Shown: in pieces, positions 1 through 8,493 of the stretch | Layout of the letters: each line of letters opens with the position of its first letter | How positions within the stretch are numbered: position 1 is the first letter of the stretch | From: Pseudomonadales bacterium | GTDB lineage: Bacteria > Pseudomonadota > Gammaproteobacteria > Pseudomonadales > Azotimanducaceae | DNA: 64,000 bases | Direction: 5' to 3' | Assembly (NCBI GenBank): GCA_022827905.1 | Contig: JAJEIQ010000079.1 | Location: 1 to 64,000, forward strand | Notes under the pieces: model-generated | Seen by the model: the letters and a program-made list of their open reading frames with translations, nothing else | Databases searched by the model: none | What the model was told of the DNA's origin: nothing | Translations under genes and position numbers: made by a program

Positions 1-123
1 CGACTCGTAGCGCTCCACCTGGCGCCGGAACGTCCGGTCGCAAACACCCAACAGCTGCGCCGCCTCCGCCTGCGTCAGCCGCCGCTCCGTCCACAGCGTG
101 TACGCGTCCTCGAACACCGCCAT
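1..123 (-). CDS. transposase, N-terminal fragment (ISNCY-like), runs off the window
   Basis: The reverse strand encodes 41 residues from an ATG at 123, directly preceded by AGGAGG, and runs off the left edge. The peptide starts MAVFEDAYTLWTERRLTQAE and continues with an AAQLLGVCDRTFRR helix-turn-helix. This is the usual N-terminus of ISNCY-type transposases that carry a resolvase-like HTH. Only the DNA-binding part is visible, so whether the catalytic DDE domain is intact cannot be judged. The IS-like terminal repeats just upstream (175-243) support an insertion sequence ending here, beside the cytochrome operon. Confidence 0.75.
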   Translation of the reverse strand, partial: MAVFEDAYTLWTERRLTQAEAAQLLGVCDRTFRRQVERYES

Positions 124-174
124 CCTCCTGTCCTGGTTGACTTGAACAATGCCCATGACCATCCCCAAACCGAT

Positions 175-243
175 GAAGTTCGGGACAGTCTGAAACCGGA
201 CAGTTCATGTGTTACAGGACCGGACAATTTATTTGTTCTCAAC
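175..243. mobile_element. putative IS terminal region with spaced CCGGACA repeats
   Basis: CCGGACAGTT (196-205) and CCGGACAATT (220-229) lie 24 bp apart, with a degenerate CGGGACAGTC at 181-190. Such repeats are typical of transposase-binding ends. They sit upstream of the fragmentary transposase, so the outer IS boundary is probably near 240. The exact terminus and any target duplication cannot be fixed because the other end lies outside the window. The rest of the 124-432 gap shows no supported gene. Confidence 0.45.
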
Positions 244-432
244 ATACAAAAGCCGCCATGCTGTCGCCATGCACGGCCCGAAGTCCAACAATGGAGCGAC
301 GGGGATTGCCGTGGCGGTACACCAGTCCGCACGAAGCGTGCTAAGGTGGCAGCCGGTCGCCAGTGCATCAGGCGCGGTTCCGGCATTTCGGCATTGGCCC
401 CCCGCCCTGCGCCGATGCTTCCGGAGAGGCGC

Positions 433-1614
433 ATGCTCACATTCACCGAAGAGATTCTCCTGCTGCTGGGCGACGAGGACGGTGCTCCCCTGCCGATCCA
501 CCAGCACGCCTTCGAATGCGCTCTGGCCGGCGCGGCGCTGATGGACTTGGCGTTTGCCAACCGGATCGATACCGATCTGGCCACTCTCGTCGTGACCGAT
601 CCCACACCGACCGGCAACCCGGGGCTCGACCGCGTTTTGGCGAAGATCGGCGATCGGGCGGGCACTACCGACACGCAGACCTGGATCAGGTTGCTGACCA
701 CGGAGGATGCGGCCGACATCCGCGAGAATGCGCTGGAGAGTCTGGTGCGGCGTCGCATTCTGGCGAGGCGCGACAAACGGTTTCCGTGGGCGTTCGGCTC
801 CGTCCGCCACCCCACGGTTGACGACCGTGCGGAAGGCGAGATCAAGGCCCGCATCGAGCGAGCGCTCCTGGAGGATGTCCCCGATCCACGCGACATCGCG
901 TTGATCTCCCTCGCGGACGCCTGTCAAATCCTGCCTGGGCTCTTTCCCGACCAAGCGATCGAGAACCTTGCGCCCCGAATCGCTCGACTGCGCAGAATGG
1001 ATCTAATCGGCCGCGAAGTCGCCGGCACCATCTCGGACATCCGGCAAACGATCGTCCGTGCGGCGCGAGCCCAAGGGCAGCGTTACCAAAAGCGGCTGCT
1101 GACGTTCTCAGCGGCGGGCGTCGCGGCGGTCGTCGCGACGGTGCTTGCGCCGCGTGTTCCTTATCCCGACCGTTTTGCGTCCACCGCACTCGACGACCTC
1201 TGGTTGGGTGGTTTCTGGCAGCAGTGGACCGGCTACCTTCTGCTGGCGCTCAGCGTTGCGGGACTCCTGTGCGCAATGATCGTCAGGGAGAAGCTGGCCA
1301 TGCGCATGGTGGGGTCGCACCGGTGGCGCATTTCGCACATCGTCGTAGGCATCGCTTGCGTACTCGCCCTGTTCGCCCATACGGGCTTTCGCTTCGGGGC
1401 CAACCTAAACGCAGCGCTCATGGGCATCTACCTCGCCGCACTGCTCTCCGGCGCCCTCGCCGGCGTGGTGATCGGAGGACTGCCGAGGCTCCGGCGCGTT
1501 GGGTTCGGCAACGCCGGGCGGTTGCGCCGGGGCCTGCTATGGGTCCATGCGCTGGCCATCTGCCCGCTGCCCGCTCTGCTCGCGGTGCACGTTCTCGCGG
1601 CCTATCTGTACTGA
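433..1614 (+). CDS. GPP34-domain protein fused to a di-haem cytochrome b-like membrane domain
   Basis: This 393-residue protein has two parts. Residues 1 to about 215 match the GPP34 (Golgi phosphoprotein 3-like) family, opening MLTFTEEILLLLGDEDGAPL with a LAGAALMDLAFANRI helix. From about 220 there are five hydrophobic segments. Four histidines fall as two H-x13-H pairs (H302/H316 and H372/H386), the spacing used for two b haems in cytochrome b four-helix bundles. The ATG at 433 is chosen because GGAG lies 6 bases upstream and GPP34 homology starts there; the frame is open further upstream but contains IS sequence. It is followed 11 bases later by a multihaem cytochrome c gene. The inferred role is a membrane quinol- or cytochrome-linked electron carrier. 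The GPP34 part may bind lipid headgroups, but that is extrapolated from eukaryotic GOLPH3. Confidence 0.75.
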   Translation: MLTFTEEILLLLGDEDGAPLPIHQHAFECALAGAALMDLAFANRIDTDLATLVVTDPTPTGNPGLDRVLAKIGDRAGTTDTQTWIRLLTTEDAADIRENALESLVRRRILARRDKRFPWAFGSVRHPTVDDRAEGEIKARIERALLEDVPDPRDIALISLADACQILPGLFPDQAIENLAPRIARLRRMDLIGREVAGTISDIRQTIVRAARAQGQRYQKRLLTFSAAGVAAVVATVLAPRVPYPDRFASTALDDLWLGGFWQQWTGYLLLALSVAGLLCAMIVREKLAMRMVGSHRWRISHIVVGIACVLALFAHTGFRFGANLNAALMGIYLAALLSGALAGVVIGGLPRLRRVGFGNAGRLRRGLLWVHALAICPLPALLAVHVLAAYLY

Positions 1615-1625
1615 ACGGTCGCGGC

Positions 1626-3113
1626 GTGTCGTCGAAGACCGTCTTGTGGCTGGTGGGCACGACGCTGATCGGCGCCATGTATGTCGCCGCGTCCGCGTTC
1701 GTCGGCGGCGACCGCCGCCTGCTGCTCGTCGGCAACACCACCGATGCGCACCGACAGTTCGAGCTCTCCTGCGAGACCTGCCATGCCGCACCGCCCTTCG
1801 CCGATGCGCAAGCAAGCGGGAAGGCGCTGAACCAGACCTGCCGCGCCTGCCACGACGACGATTTGGAAGCCGCCAACGACAGCCATCCAAGCTCGACGTT
1901 CCGCAACCCCCGAATGGCCGACTACTGGAACAGGCTCGATGCGCGCCTGTGCACGAACTGCCATCGGGAACACCGCCCGGAGATCTCCCTGCCGGGCGCC
2001 GTCACCGTTGCGTCCGACTTCTGCGTTGCCTGCCACTCCGAAGGAGACCAAGACGTGCGGCGGGTCCGGCCGAGCCACGCAGGCTTGACGTTCGACACCT
2101 GCGCATCGGCCGGCTGCCACAACTACCACGACAACCGGGCACTGTACGAGGACTTCCTGGCCGGGCACGCGGCCATGCCTGCCCTCGCCCCGAAGCCCGT
2201 GCACGCGCTCACTGCGCGATCTCGTACGTTCCAGCGCGCCACCGGCGCACCGCTGGCGCGCGAAGACGCGCTGGCGCCCGCGGCCGTACTCACGGACGAT
2301 GCCGCGCTCATCGAGTGGTCCGCCTCGGGTCATGCCGCTGCGGACGTCAACTGCGATGCGTGTCACGCGGCGAACCTGCCCGCCGGCGCCACACCGGAAG
2401 ACGTTGCGGCCCACTGGGTTACCGTGCCCTCCACTGCAGCCTGCACCTCCTGCCACAGGCCCCAAGCGAGGTCGTTTGCCAAGGGACGGCACGGCATGCG
2501 CCAACACCCCCGCATCGCCAAGCCACGGGATCCAAGGGACAGCCTAGAGGATCTGGGCTTCTCGGGCGTAATGCTCGGCGCGATCGCGGACTGGCTGTCC
2601 ACCCCCCCGGTGCCAGGGCGCATGACCGTGGGGGAAGCTCGCTTGCCCATGCGGCCCGACGTGCCTGCGCACCGGGCTATCGATTGCGGCACCTGCCACG
2701 AACCGCACGGCGTGAACACCGGACAAGCGGCGGTCGAGGCCTGCGCGTCCTGCCACGACGGAGACCACACCCGCGCCTACTTCGACAGCCCCCACCACCG
2801 CCTGTGGCAGGCGGAGCGGACCAGCCAGGCACCGCCCGGCACGGGCGTGAGTTGCGCGACCTGTCACATGCCGATGACCGAGGTGCGGGGAACCATCGTC
2901 GCCAACCACAATCAAAACGACAACCTTCGCCCAAACGAGAAGATGGTCCGACCGGTATGCCTCGACTGCCACGGACTGAGCTTCTCGCTCAATGCGCTCG
3001 CGGATGCGAAACTGATCGAACGGAACTTCACCGGAAAGCCTGCCGTTCACGTCGAGAGTCCCGAGTGGGCGGCGCGACGCTTCATTGAAGCGGAGGACGA
3101 CACTGGAATCTGA
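1626..3113 (+). CDS. membrane-anchored multihaem cytochrome c (11 haem motifs)
   Basis: A 495-residue protein from a GTG 11 bases after the cytochrome b gene. The N-terminus (SSKTVLWLVGTTLIGAMYV) is an uncleaved signal anchor or signal peptide. Ten CXXCH motifs are visible (CETCH, CRACH, CTNCH, CVACH, CDACH, CTSCH, CGTCH, CASCH, CATCH, CLDCH). An eleventh site, CASAGCH at about residues 159-165, is CX4CH. The C-terminal arrangement SPHHRLW...CATCHMP...CLDCHG resembles NrfA/cytochrome c554-like families, but no catalytic CXXCK haem is seen, so nitrite reductase is not claimed. It probably receives electrons from the preceding di-haem cytochrome b and acts in the periplasm. The next gene, a Tll0287-like haem protein, follows after 45 bases. 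Confidence 0.85.
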   Translation: MSSKTVLWLVGTTLIGAMYVAASAFVGGDRRLLLVGNTTDAHRQFELSCETCHAAPPFADAQASGKALNQTCRACHDDDLEAANDSHPSSTFRNPRMADYWNRLDARLCTNCHREHRPEISLPGAVTVASDFCVACHSEGDQDVRRVRPSHAGLTFDTCASAGCHNYHDNRALYEDFLAGHAAMPALAPKPVHALTARSRTFQRATGAPLAREDALAPAAVLTDDAALIEWSASGHAAADVNCDACHAANLPAGATPEDVAAHWVTVPSTAACTSCHRPQARSFAKGRHGMRQHPRIAKPRDPRDSLEDLGFSGVMLGAIADWLSTPPVPGRMTVGEARLPMRPDVPAHRAIDCGTCHEPHGVNTGQAAVEACASCHDGDHTRAYFDSPHHRLWQAERTSQAPPGTGVSCATCHMPMTEVRGTIVANHNQNDNLRPNEKMVRPVCLDCHGLSFSLNALADAKLIERNFTGKPAVHVESPEWAARRFIEAEDDTGI

Positions 3114-3158
3114 CAACCGGCGCCGGTTGGACACCGCGCCGACGAACGGAGACAAACG

Positions 3159-3716
3159 ATGATACGCAAACGGCATTCGATCACCGCGGGCCTCGCGCTC
3201 GCCGCCAGCACTGTCATGGCCGTTGAGGGCATCACCTACCAGAAGGCCGCGGACATGCTCTATCGGGTCATGTCGGCGGATCGCGCGGTCTATACCCGCA
3301 TGGTCGTACAGCGGCTTACCGTCGACGAAGAGGTGCTCGTGGCGTCCGAGCACTTCGAGGACCACTCAGCCCTGCCGTTGCCCGCCCAGATGTTCCGTTT
3401 TGGGGCCGAGGCGGTCATGGACAGCACGGATGACTTCTCCTACGCCCTGCTCTCGTTGCATCCGATCAACCGGCAGAACGGCCCCGCAACGGCGCTGGAG
3501 AAGAATGGTCTACAGTACGTTGCGGAGAATCCGGGGGAGAACTTCTACGGCGAAGAAGAGCTCGGCGGCATACGGTACTTCGCGGCCGTGTACCCCGACT
3601 ACGCGGTGGTTGAAGCCTGCGTCCAGTGCCACAACAACCATAGGGACTCGCCTCGCACCGACCTAGAGGTCGGCAACGTGATGGGCGGCGTCGTCATACG
3701 CATTCCCATGAACTGA
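3159..3716 (+). CDS. Tll0287-like (DUF3365) periplasmic mono-haem protein
   Basis: A 185-residue protein with a signal peptide (MIRKRHSITAGLALAASTVMA). The C-terminal part has the typical Tll0287/DUF3365 ending: a YFAAVYPDYAVVEACVQCHN stretch carrying one CXXCH c-type haem site, then NVMGGVVIRIP. These domains are haem-binding sensor folds related to PAS/CHASE-type domains and often stand near cytochromes or signal-transduction proteins. Here it stands alone, without a kinase or methyl-accepting domain, as the third gene of the cytochrome operon. GGAGACAAACG precedes the ATG. It may be a small electron-transfer partner or a redox or gas sensor; the sequence does not separate these. Confidence 0.8.
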   Translation: MIRKRHSITAGLALAASTVMAVEGITYQKAADMLYRVMSADRAVYTRMVVQRLTVDEEVLVASEHFEDHSALPLPAQMFRFGAEAVMDSTDDFSYALLSLHPINRQNGPATALEKNGLQYVAENPGENFYGEEELGGIRYFAAVYPDYAVVEACVQCHNNHRDSPRTDLEVGNVMGGVVIRIPMN

Positions 3717-3833
3717 TCCGCTGCGGACCGCACGGGGCAGCCAGCTCAGGAAAGCCATGCGTGTTCCGGTGCATGGCCGACGCTGGCGTACTGAGTTCAA
3801 GGAATGGCTCAACAACGTCAACCCTTCCCTCTT

Positions 3834-5828
3834 TCAGCCCTCAGCCAATTCACCCAGAGCTTGCTGCAACGGCTTCAAGTGCGCTTCGAAGCGTCGCCAC
3901 TGCACCATGGCGTCGCGGTAGAGCGGCTGTCGGACTTGCTCGGAACTGGCGGTGCGCACCGGCCGGCTGTTGCGGTGAAATTCGAGGCAGGCCGGTTCGA
4001 AGGGCAGCCCGCAGTGGTCGAGCAGGCGGCGAACCTCCCCTTCCAAGTCGTCGATGACCTTCTCGTAGTCCACCCGCAGCACGCGCCCCGGCAACACGGC
4101 GTCCCAGTGGGCCATCAAGGCCGCATAGTCCCGGTAGTAGCGGCCGATGTCCTCAAGGCCGTAGGTGAACTCCTGGCCAGCCGCGAACAACTGCTTGAAG
4201 CAGCTGAAGCAGGTGGCCATCGGATGGCGGCGGGCGTCGATGATGCGGGCGTTCGGCAACATGAGGTGGATCAGGCCCACGTGGGCGAAGTTGTTGGGCA
4301 GCTTGTCGATGAAAAAGGCCGCGTCGCCCCGTTGGATGCGGGCGGCATCCAGGAACTCCTCGCCCATCGCCCGACACTGCTCCTGGGTCAGCTCCCAAAG
4401 TGCGCCGGGATACTTCGACTGGCCGGACGGGTCTCTGCGGCCTGCCAAGCGGCGCACGAACTGCGGGATGTAGGGCAGCTCCATCGTGCCGTCCACCTGC
4501 GAATGGCTGGCCAAGATCTGCTCAAGCAGCGTCGAACCCGAACGGGGCAGCCCGACGATGAATATGGGGTCCGGTGCGGCATGGCCCCAATCCCGGCGCT
4601 CATCGAGCCGTTGCCGGGTGCAGGATGCCGCCAGCGCCGCCGTCATGGCGCTGGTCTCGTCCGCGTCATAGCCACTTTGGGCGCGTTTGATGGCGTTGCC
4701 GCGCGCGTAAGCGGCAAAGGCGCCATCGATGTCGCCCGCATCCTCAAGCGCTTTGCCAAGGGCAAAGCCAAGATGGAACTGGTCGCGGGGCGAAAGATCC
4801 TCCCGCGCCGCCAGCCGCTGCATGGCGGCGATTTCACGCTCCTCGAAGCGGAAGGTCTTCAGGTTCGCCAAGTTCCACCACGCCTCGCCCAGATTCGGCT
4901 CCGCCTCGACGGCGCGCCGGTAAGCGGCGATCGACTCCGCCTGCCTGCCCAAGGTCTTGAGCGCATGGCCGTAGCTCATCTGCAAGCGGGCATGGCCCGG
5001 CGCCTGCTTGAGAACCCGCTCGTAGCGGGCGATGGCCTGTTCGTAGGCGCCGACGTTGACCAGCACCGAAGCGGCCAGCACCGGGTGCGAGAGATTGCGC
5101 GGCTCAAGCCGCTCCAGGGCGTCGATCTCCCGCAGTGCCGCCTTGAAGTCGCCGGTCTTGCTCAGCGCATTGGCGTAGTTGTTGCGGGCTTGGGTGTAGT
5201 CCGGAGCCAATTCCACGCAGCGGCGCAGCAGCGCCACGGCATCGTCGAAAGCTTCGAGTTGCAGCGCGATGTCCGCCAGCAGCCGGATGGCGTTGACATC
5301 GGTGGGCCATCGATAAAGGTAGTCGCGCAGGATGCCTTCGGCCATGCCCAGCTTGCCCTCGGCCACCAAGCGCACCGCCTGGCGCAACCCCGGATGCTGG
5401 CCGGACGCCGCCATTTGTTCACGAAAGGCTGCATCCGCCGCCTCGTCGTCGCCGCGTTCGGCGAGCAGTTCGCCGAGAGCCTGCCAAGCCGCAGCCATCT
5501 TCGGGTTCGCCTTCACCGCCCGCTTGAAGGCGGCGGTGGCTTCGCCGAGTTCGCCGTTGGCCCGCAGGGCCAGGCCCAACTCATGAAGAATCGGCGCCGC
5601 GCCAGGCGCCGCCTTGGCCGCCCCCCGCGCCAACCGGCGCAGGTCCTTCAGCGCGCTTTTGTGTTCGCCCAAGCGGTTCTTGGCCACCGCGCCGATGAAG
5701 GCGGCGCGGCCTTCCTGGGGAAACTGCTTGCGGATCTCCTGGGCTTGGGCCAATGCCGCCGGGTAAGCCCGTTCCTCCAGCAGCTTGCGGGCGTTGGCGA
5801 GCGCCGCGTCGAGATCGCCAAACGGCAT
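3834..5828 (-). CDS. tetratricopeptide-repeat sulfotransferase
   Basis: A 664-residue protein. About 390 residues of tandem TPR motifs (for example AWQALGELLAERGDDEAADA and AWWNLANLKTFRFEEREIAA) are followed by a sulfotransferase domain. The PAPS 5'-phosphosulfate loop is at FIVGLPRSGSTLLEQILASH, and RHPMATCFSCFKQLF with DRYYRDYAALM-like helices follow, as in bacterial TPR-sulfotransferase fusions of the Sulfotransfer_3 type. The enzyme would transfer sulfate from PAPS to a hydroxyl or amine; the acceptor is unknown. It lies 14 bases after the metallo-beta-lactamase gene on the same strand, so the two are probably cotranscribed. No strong ribosome binding site is seen at the ATG. Confidence 0.85.
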   Translation of the reverse strand: MPFGDLDAALANARKLLEERAYPAALAQAQEIRKQFPQEGRAAFIGAVAKNRLGEHKSALKDLRRLARGAAKAAPGAAPILHELGLALRANGELGEATAAFKRAVKANPKMAAAWQALGELLAERGDDEAADAAFREQMAASGQHPGLRQAVRLVAEGKLGMAEGILRDYLYRWPTDVNAIRLLADIALQLEAFDDAVALLRRCVELAPDYTQARNNYANALSKTGDFKAALREIDALERLEPRNLSHPVLAASVLVNVGAYEQAIARYERVLKQAPGHARLQMSYGHALKTLGRQAESIAAYRRAVEAEPNLGEAWWNLANLKTFRFEEREIAAMQRLAAREDLSPRDQFHLGFALGKALEDAGDIDGAFAAYARGNAIKRAQSGYDADETSAMTAALAASCTRQRLDERRDWGHAAPDPIFIVGLPRSGSTLLEQILASHSQVDGTMELPYIPQFVRRLAGRRDPSGQSKYPGALWELTQEQCRAMGEEFLDAARIQRGDAAFFIDKLPNNFAHVGLIHLMLPNARIIDARRHPMATCFSCFKQLFAAGQEFTYGLEDIGRYYRDYAALMAHWDAVLPGRVLRVDYEKVIDDLEGEVRRLLDHCGLPFEPACLEFHRNSRPVRTASSEQVRQPLYRDAMVQWRRFEAHLKPLQQALGELAEG

Positions 5829-5842
5829 GGGGTGGCTTGCGC

Positions 5843-6637
5843 CTACCAGCTATTGCGCAGCTCGCGCAGCCTAAGGAACACTTCCCGGGGCGACGGGGAC
5901 TCGCCGAGCTCGGGAAAGGCCTCCCGCAACCGCCGGATCACCGAAGGGCTGGTGAGGCGGAAAAAGGTGTTGAATTCCTTTTCCTGGGCGAGAGTCGAGA
6001 CCATGGCGGCATCGGGATCGTGGCTGTCCTTGAGGATGGCGAGCAACTTGGCCGCGGCTTCGTTGTCCGGCTCCCGGTCCAAAGTGAATTCGAGGTTGTT
6101 GGTGATGTAGTCATGGCCCGGGTAGATCAGGGTGTCATCCGGCAGGCGATCGAGCTGGGCGGCAAAGGTGTCGTAGAGCTCGTTGGGGTGGCCGCCGTTA
6201 TGGCAGTTGCCGGCCCCGGCGTTGAACAGCGTGTCGCCGCAAAACAGCGCCGGTTGATCGGTTTGCGACAGTAGGCAGATGTGGCTCATGGTGTGGCCGG
6301 GCGTGTCGAGCGCCAACAGCTCCACGGTCTTGCCCACCCGCACCACATCGCCCGCGTCCAAGCCACGGTCCATGCCCTCGATGGCATCCCTCGCGTTGGC
6401 ATGGGCCATGATCCGCGCTCCGGTGGCCTGGCGTACGGCGCCGTTGCCGCCAGTGTGGTCCAAGTGCTCATGGGTGTTGAGGATCCAAGTGATCTCCCAA
6501 CCCTTGGCCTCGGCCGCCGCCACGCATTTTTCATGGTCCAGCGGATCCACCGCCAAGGCCTCGCCGGTCTGCGGGCAGGCGATGAGGTAGTTGAAGTTGC
6601 GATAGGCGTTGCCGGTCCAGATCTGTTCAACAAGCAT
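5843..6637 (-). CDS. metallo-beta-lactamase fold hydrolase, glyoxalase II family
   Basis: A 264-residue protein with the di-metal motif THEHLDHTGG, further metal ligands in DTPGHTMSHICL and FCGDTLFNAGAGNC, and IYPGHDYITNN near the C-terminal third. These match hydroxyacylglutathione hydrolase (glyoxalase II), which cleaves S-lactoylglutathione to glutathione and lactate; length also fits. The ATG at 6637 is preceded by GGAG. The frame stays open upstream, but that stretch lacks family similarity and overlaps the opposite gene's leader. It is the first gene of a pair with the TPR-sulfotransferase. A related thioesterase or persulfide-type role cannot be excluded from sequence alone. Confidence 0.85.
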   Translation of the reverse strand: MLVEQIWTGNAYRNFNYLIACPQTGEALAVDPLDHEKCVAAAEAKGWEITWILNTHEHLDHTGGNGAVRQATGARIMAHANARDAIEGMDRGLDAGDVVRVGKTVELLALDTPGHTMSHICLLSQTDQPALFCGDTLFNAGAGNCHNGGHPNELYDTFAAQLDRLPDDTLIYPGHDYITNNLEFTLDREPDNEAAAKLLAILKDSHDPDAAMVSTLAQEKEFNTFFRLTSPSVIRRLREAFPELGESPSPREVFLRLRELRNSW

Positions 6638-6728
6638 GGGCTGCTCCGTGGTCGCGGTTGGCCAGTTTACTGCAAATAATCCGGGGCGCGGGCAAAATGG
6701 CGGCGAGCCAACTTTCCCAAGGACTTGC

Positions 6729-8024
6729 ATGGATGCTGCCCCATTCGCGCCGGGCCAGACCCGGCCCGTATTCTTCGCCATGTGCGGGGACGATTGCGAA
6801 CTGTTCTTCGAGCGCGATCAACTCAACGAGAAGCAGCAAGCCGAGGATCGGGAGAATCGCGACCTCACCTCGCTGCTGCAGGTCGCTTTGCTGTACATGG
6901 GCAAGCCCGCCGACCACGTGGCGCTGTTCGACAGCTTCCTGAAGCCCCCCTGGGCCGATCTGTTGAAAACCTTCAATCGCTTCCACGGACAGATCTGCGG
7001 CCCGGTGGTGCCCTTGGCGCACTGCCACTTCTATCCCCACGAGACGTTTTACTCTCGCGCTGCGGCCGAGCGCGAGGCCGGTGCCCTGGCGGGGCTGTAC
7101 TTGGTCAGCGGCAGCAACCACGCCGTGCATCAAAGCCGCCGGTGGTTGTCGGTCAGCCAGGCGGTGAACTCCAAGATGCGCCTGGCGGCTGACGCCCCTG
7201 CTCACGGCATTCCAGTGCCAGAAACCCTCGTGACCACCAAGGGCGCCCTAAGCGGTGAGCAAGCCACCGCCTTTTTCTCCCGCCACCAGCCGCAGCTCAT
7301 GCTGAAGATCAAGGGGCTGGCCGGCGCCCGCAACGTAACCCCAGTGCGCGGCTTGGAAGACTGCGAGGATTACCTGCGCCTGTTCGACGTGGATACCGAA
7401 GTGGTGCTTCAGGAGCGCCTGAACACCGATGAATGGACCGAAATGACGGTGGACCTCACCATCAGCGATTCAAGCATCGAGATCACCAACGTGCGCCGCA
7501 TCCTGTTCGCCGACGGCGTGTGGGTAGGCAACTACCTGCGCGACGACCTGGCCCTGTCCGAAGACCACCGCCAAGCCCTGCTCAACGTCGGCGCCTATGT
7601 GCGCAGCCTCGGCTACAGCGCCCCGGAAGGGCTCAATTGCGGCATCGACTACTTCACCAACGGCAACGACATCCGCATCATCGAAACCAACGCCCGCTGG
7701 ACCGGCGGCCTGTTTCCCGCCTGGATGCGCAAGCGCCTGAAGCTCGGCAACCGGCCCACCGTCTCCTTTTTCGACAGCATTTCGGTGGACCGGCTGGCCG
7801 ATTACCAGGCCTTTGCCGAGACCCATCTGCACACCCCCAACAAGCAACCCTTCTCTGCGGTCCCCTTGGGCTTCAGCCCCTACACCTTCAATCTGGAGGG
7901 GCGCGAGCGCGCCTTCATCTGGCAAATGGTCATAGGCGACCTGGAAGCGTTCAAGCATGCCAAGCACAGGGCCTTGGGTCCGGGCGAGCTGACCACGGCG
8001 GACAAGATCACCTTGAATTTTTAG
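6729..8024 (+). CDS. ATP-grasp domain protein, candidate carboxylate-amine ligase
   Basis: A 431-residue protein divergent from the glyoxalase-II-like gene. The N-terminal ~150 residues look like a pre-ATP-grasp domain. The ATP-grasp core includes PQLMLKIKGLAGARNVTPV (nucleotide-binding lysine strand), TEVVLQERL, and IDYFTNGNDIRIIETNARWTGG. In the last, IIETNARWTGG carries the Mg-binding acidic and asparagine residues typical of the fold. ATG 6729 is preferred because AAGGA stands 5 bases upstream; a later in-frame ATG at 6780 has no binding site. Related proteins join a carboxylate to an amine through an acyl phosphate. No biosynthetic partner lies next to it, so the substrate is unknown. 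Confidence 0.7.
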   Translation: MDAAPFAPGQTRPVFFAMCGDDCELFFERDQLNEKQQAEDRENRDLTSLLQVALLYMGKPADHVALFDSFLKPPWADLLKTFNRFHGQICGPVVPLAHCHFYPHETFYSRAAAEREAGALAGLYLVSGSNHAVHQSRRWLSVSQAVNSKMRLAADAPAHGIPVPETLVTTKGALSGEQATAFFSRHQPQLMLKIKGLAGARNVTPVRGLEDCEDYLRLFDVDTEVVLQERLNTDEWTEMTVDLTISDSSIEITNVRRILFADGVWVGNYLRDDLALSEDHRQALLNVGAYVRSLGYSAPEGLNCGIDYFTNGNDIRIIETNARWTGGLFPAWMRKRLKLGNRPTVSFFDSISVDRLADYQAFAETHLHTPNKQPFSAVPLGFSPYTFNLEGRERAFIWQMVIGDLEAFKHAKHRALGPGELTTADKITLNF

Positions 8025-8226
8025 AGCTCCGCACACCACTACCGAGACGACAAAAGGTCTGGCATTAGCACCCTCGAACGGCGATCGACTCGGACATCCT
8101 GCCCTCGCCTAGAAACGCGCAACGCCTTCGTGCCGAGGGAACCTGCGCGAGCATGACTCCGGGGCACGTTGACGAGTTGTTCTGCTAAACTGATTAGTCA
8201 ATGGTCAATTTTCACGGGAGTCTGTC

Positions 8227-8493
8227 ATGGCAGCCAGCGTGACCGCACTAGAAGCGAAGACCCGCTTCGGCCAGCTTCTCGACCGAGTGGCGCAGGGCGA
8301 GGAAGTGATCGTTACCCGACACGACAAACCCATCGCCCTAATCTTGCCTGTGGGCAAACCGGCGCGCGAAGAAGTGCGCGCAGCCGTGGAGGGCCTACGC
8401 GAGTTACGCCATGCCATTGCAATGCGCCGCGGAGACCGAACGGCGCTTACCGCTGACGACATCAAGTCCCTAATTGAGGAAGGACGCCAGTGA
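8227..8493 (+). CDS. type II antitoxin, Phd/YefM family
   Basis: An 88-residue protein whose N-terminus (VTALEAKTRFGQLLDRVAQG, then EEVIVTRHDKPIALILPV) is the standard Phd/YefM DNA-binding and dimerisation fold. The C-terminal helix would wrap the toxin. GGGAG precedes the ATG. Its stop overlaps the toxin start by GTGA, the usual coupling of these operons. A TTGACG box (8169-8174) and two direct GTCAAT repeats (8197-8202 and 8204-8209) lie in the 60 bases upstream and could form promoter and operator, but no good -10 element is visible. Confidence 0.9.
   Translation: MAASVTALEAKTRFGQLLDRVAQGEEVIVTRHDKPIALILPVGKPAREEVRAAVEGLRELRHAIAMRRGDRTALTADDIKSLIEEGRQ

Noticed and set aside
1626-3113. Ammonia-forming nitrite reductase NrfA
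   Set aside because: Far more haem motifs than the five of NrfA and no CXXCK catalytic haem site.
3804-6110. Long forward-strand reading frame (768 codons) opposite the TPR-sulfotransferase and hydrolase genes
   Set aside because: It is the antisense shadow of GC-rich coding sequence. The reverse-strand proteins have clear domains and motifs; this one has none.
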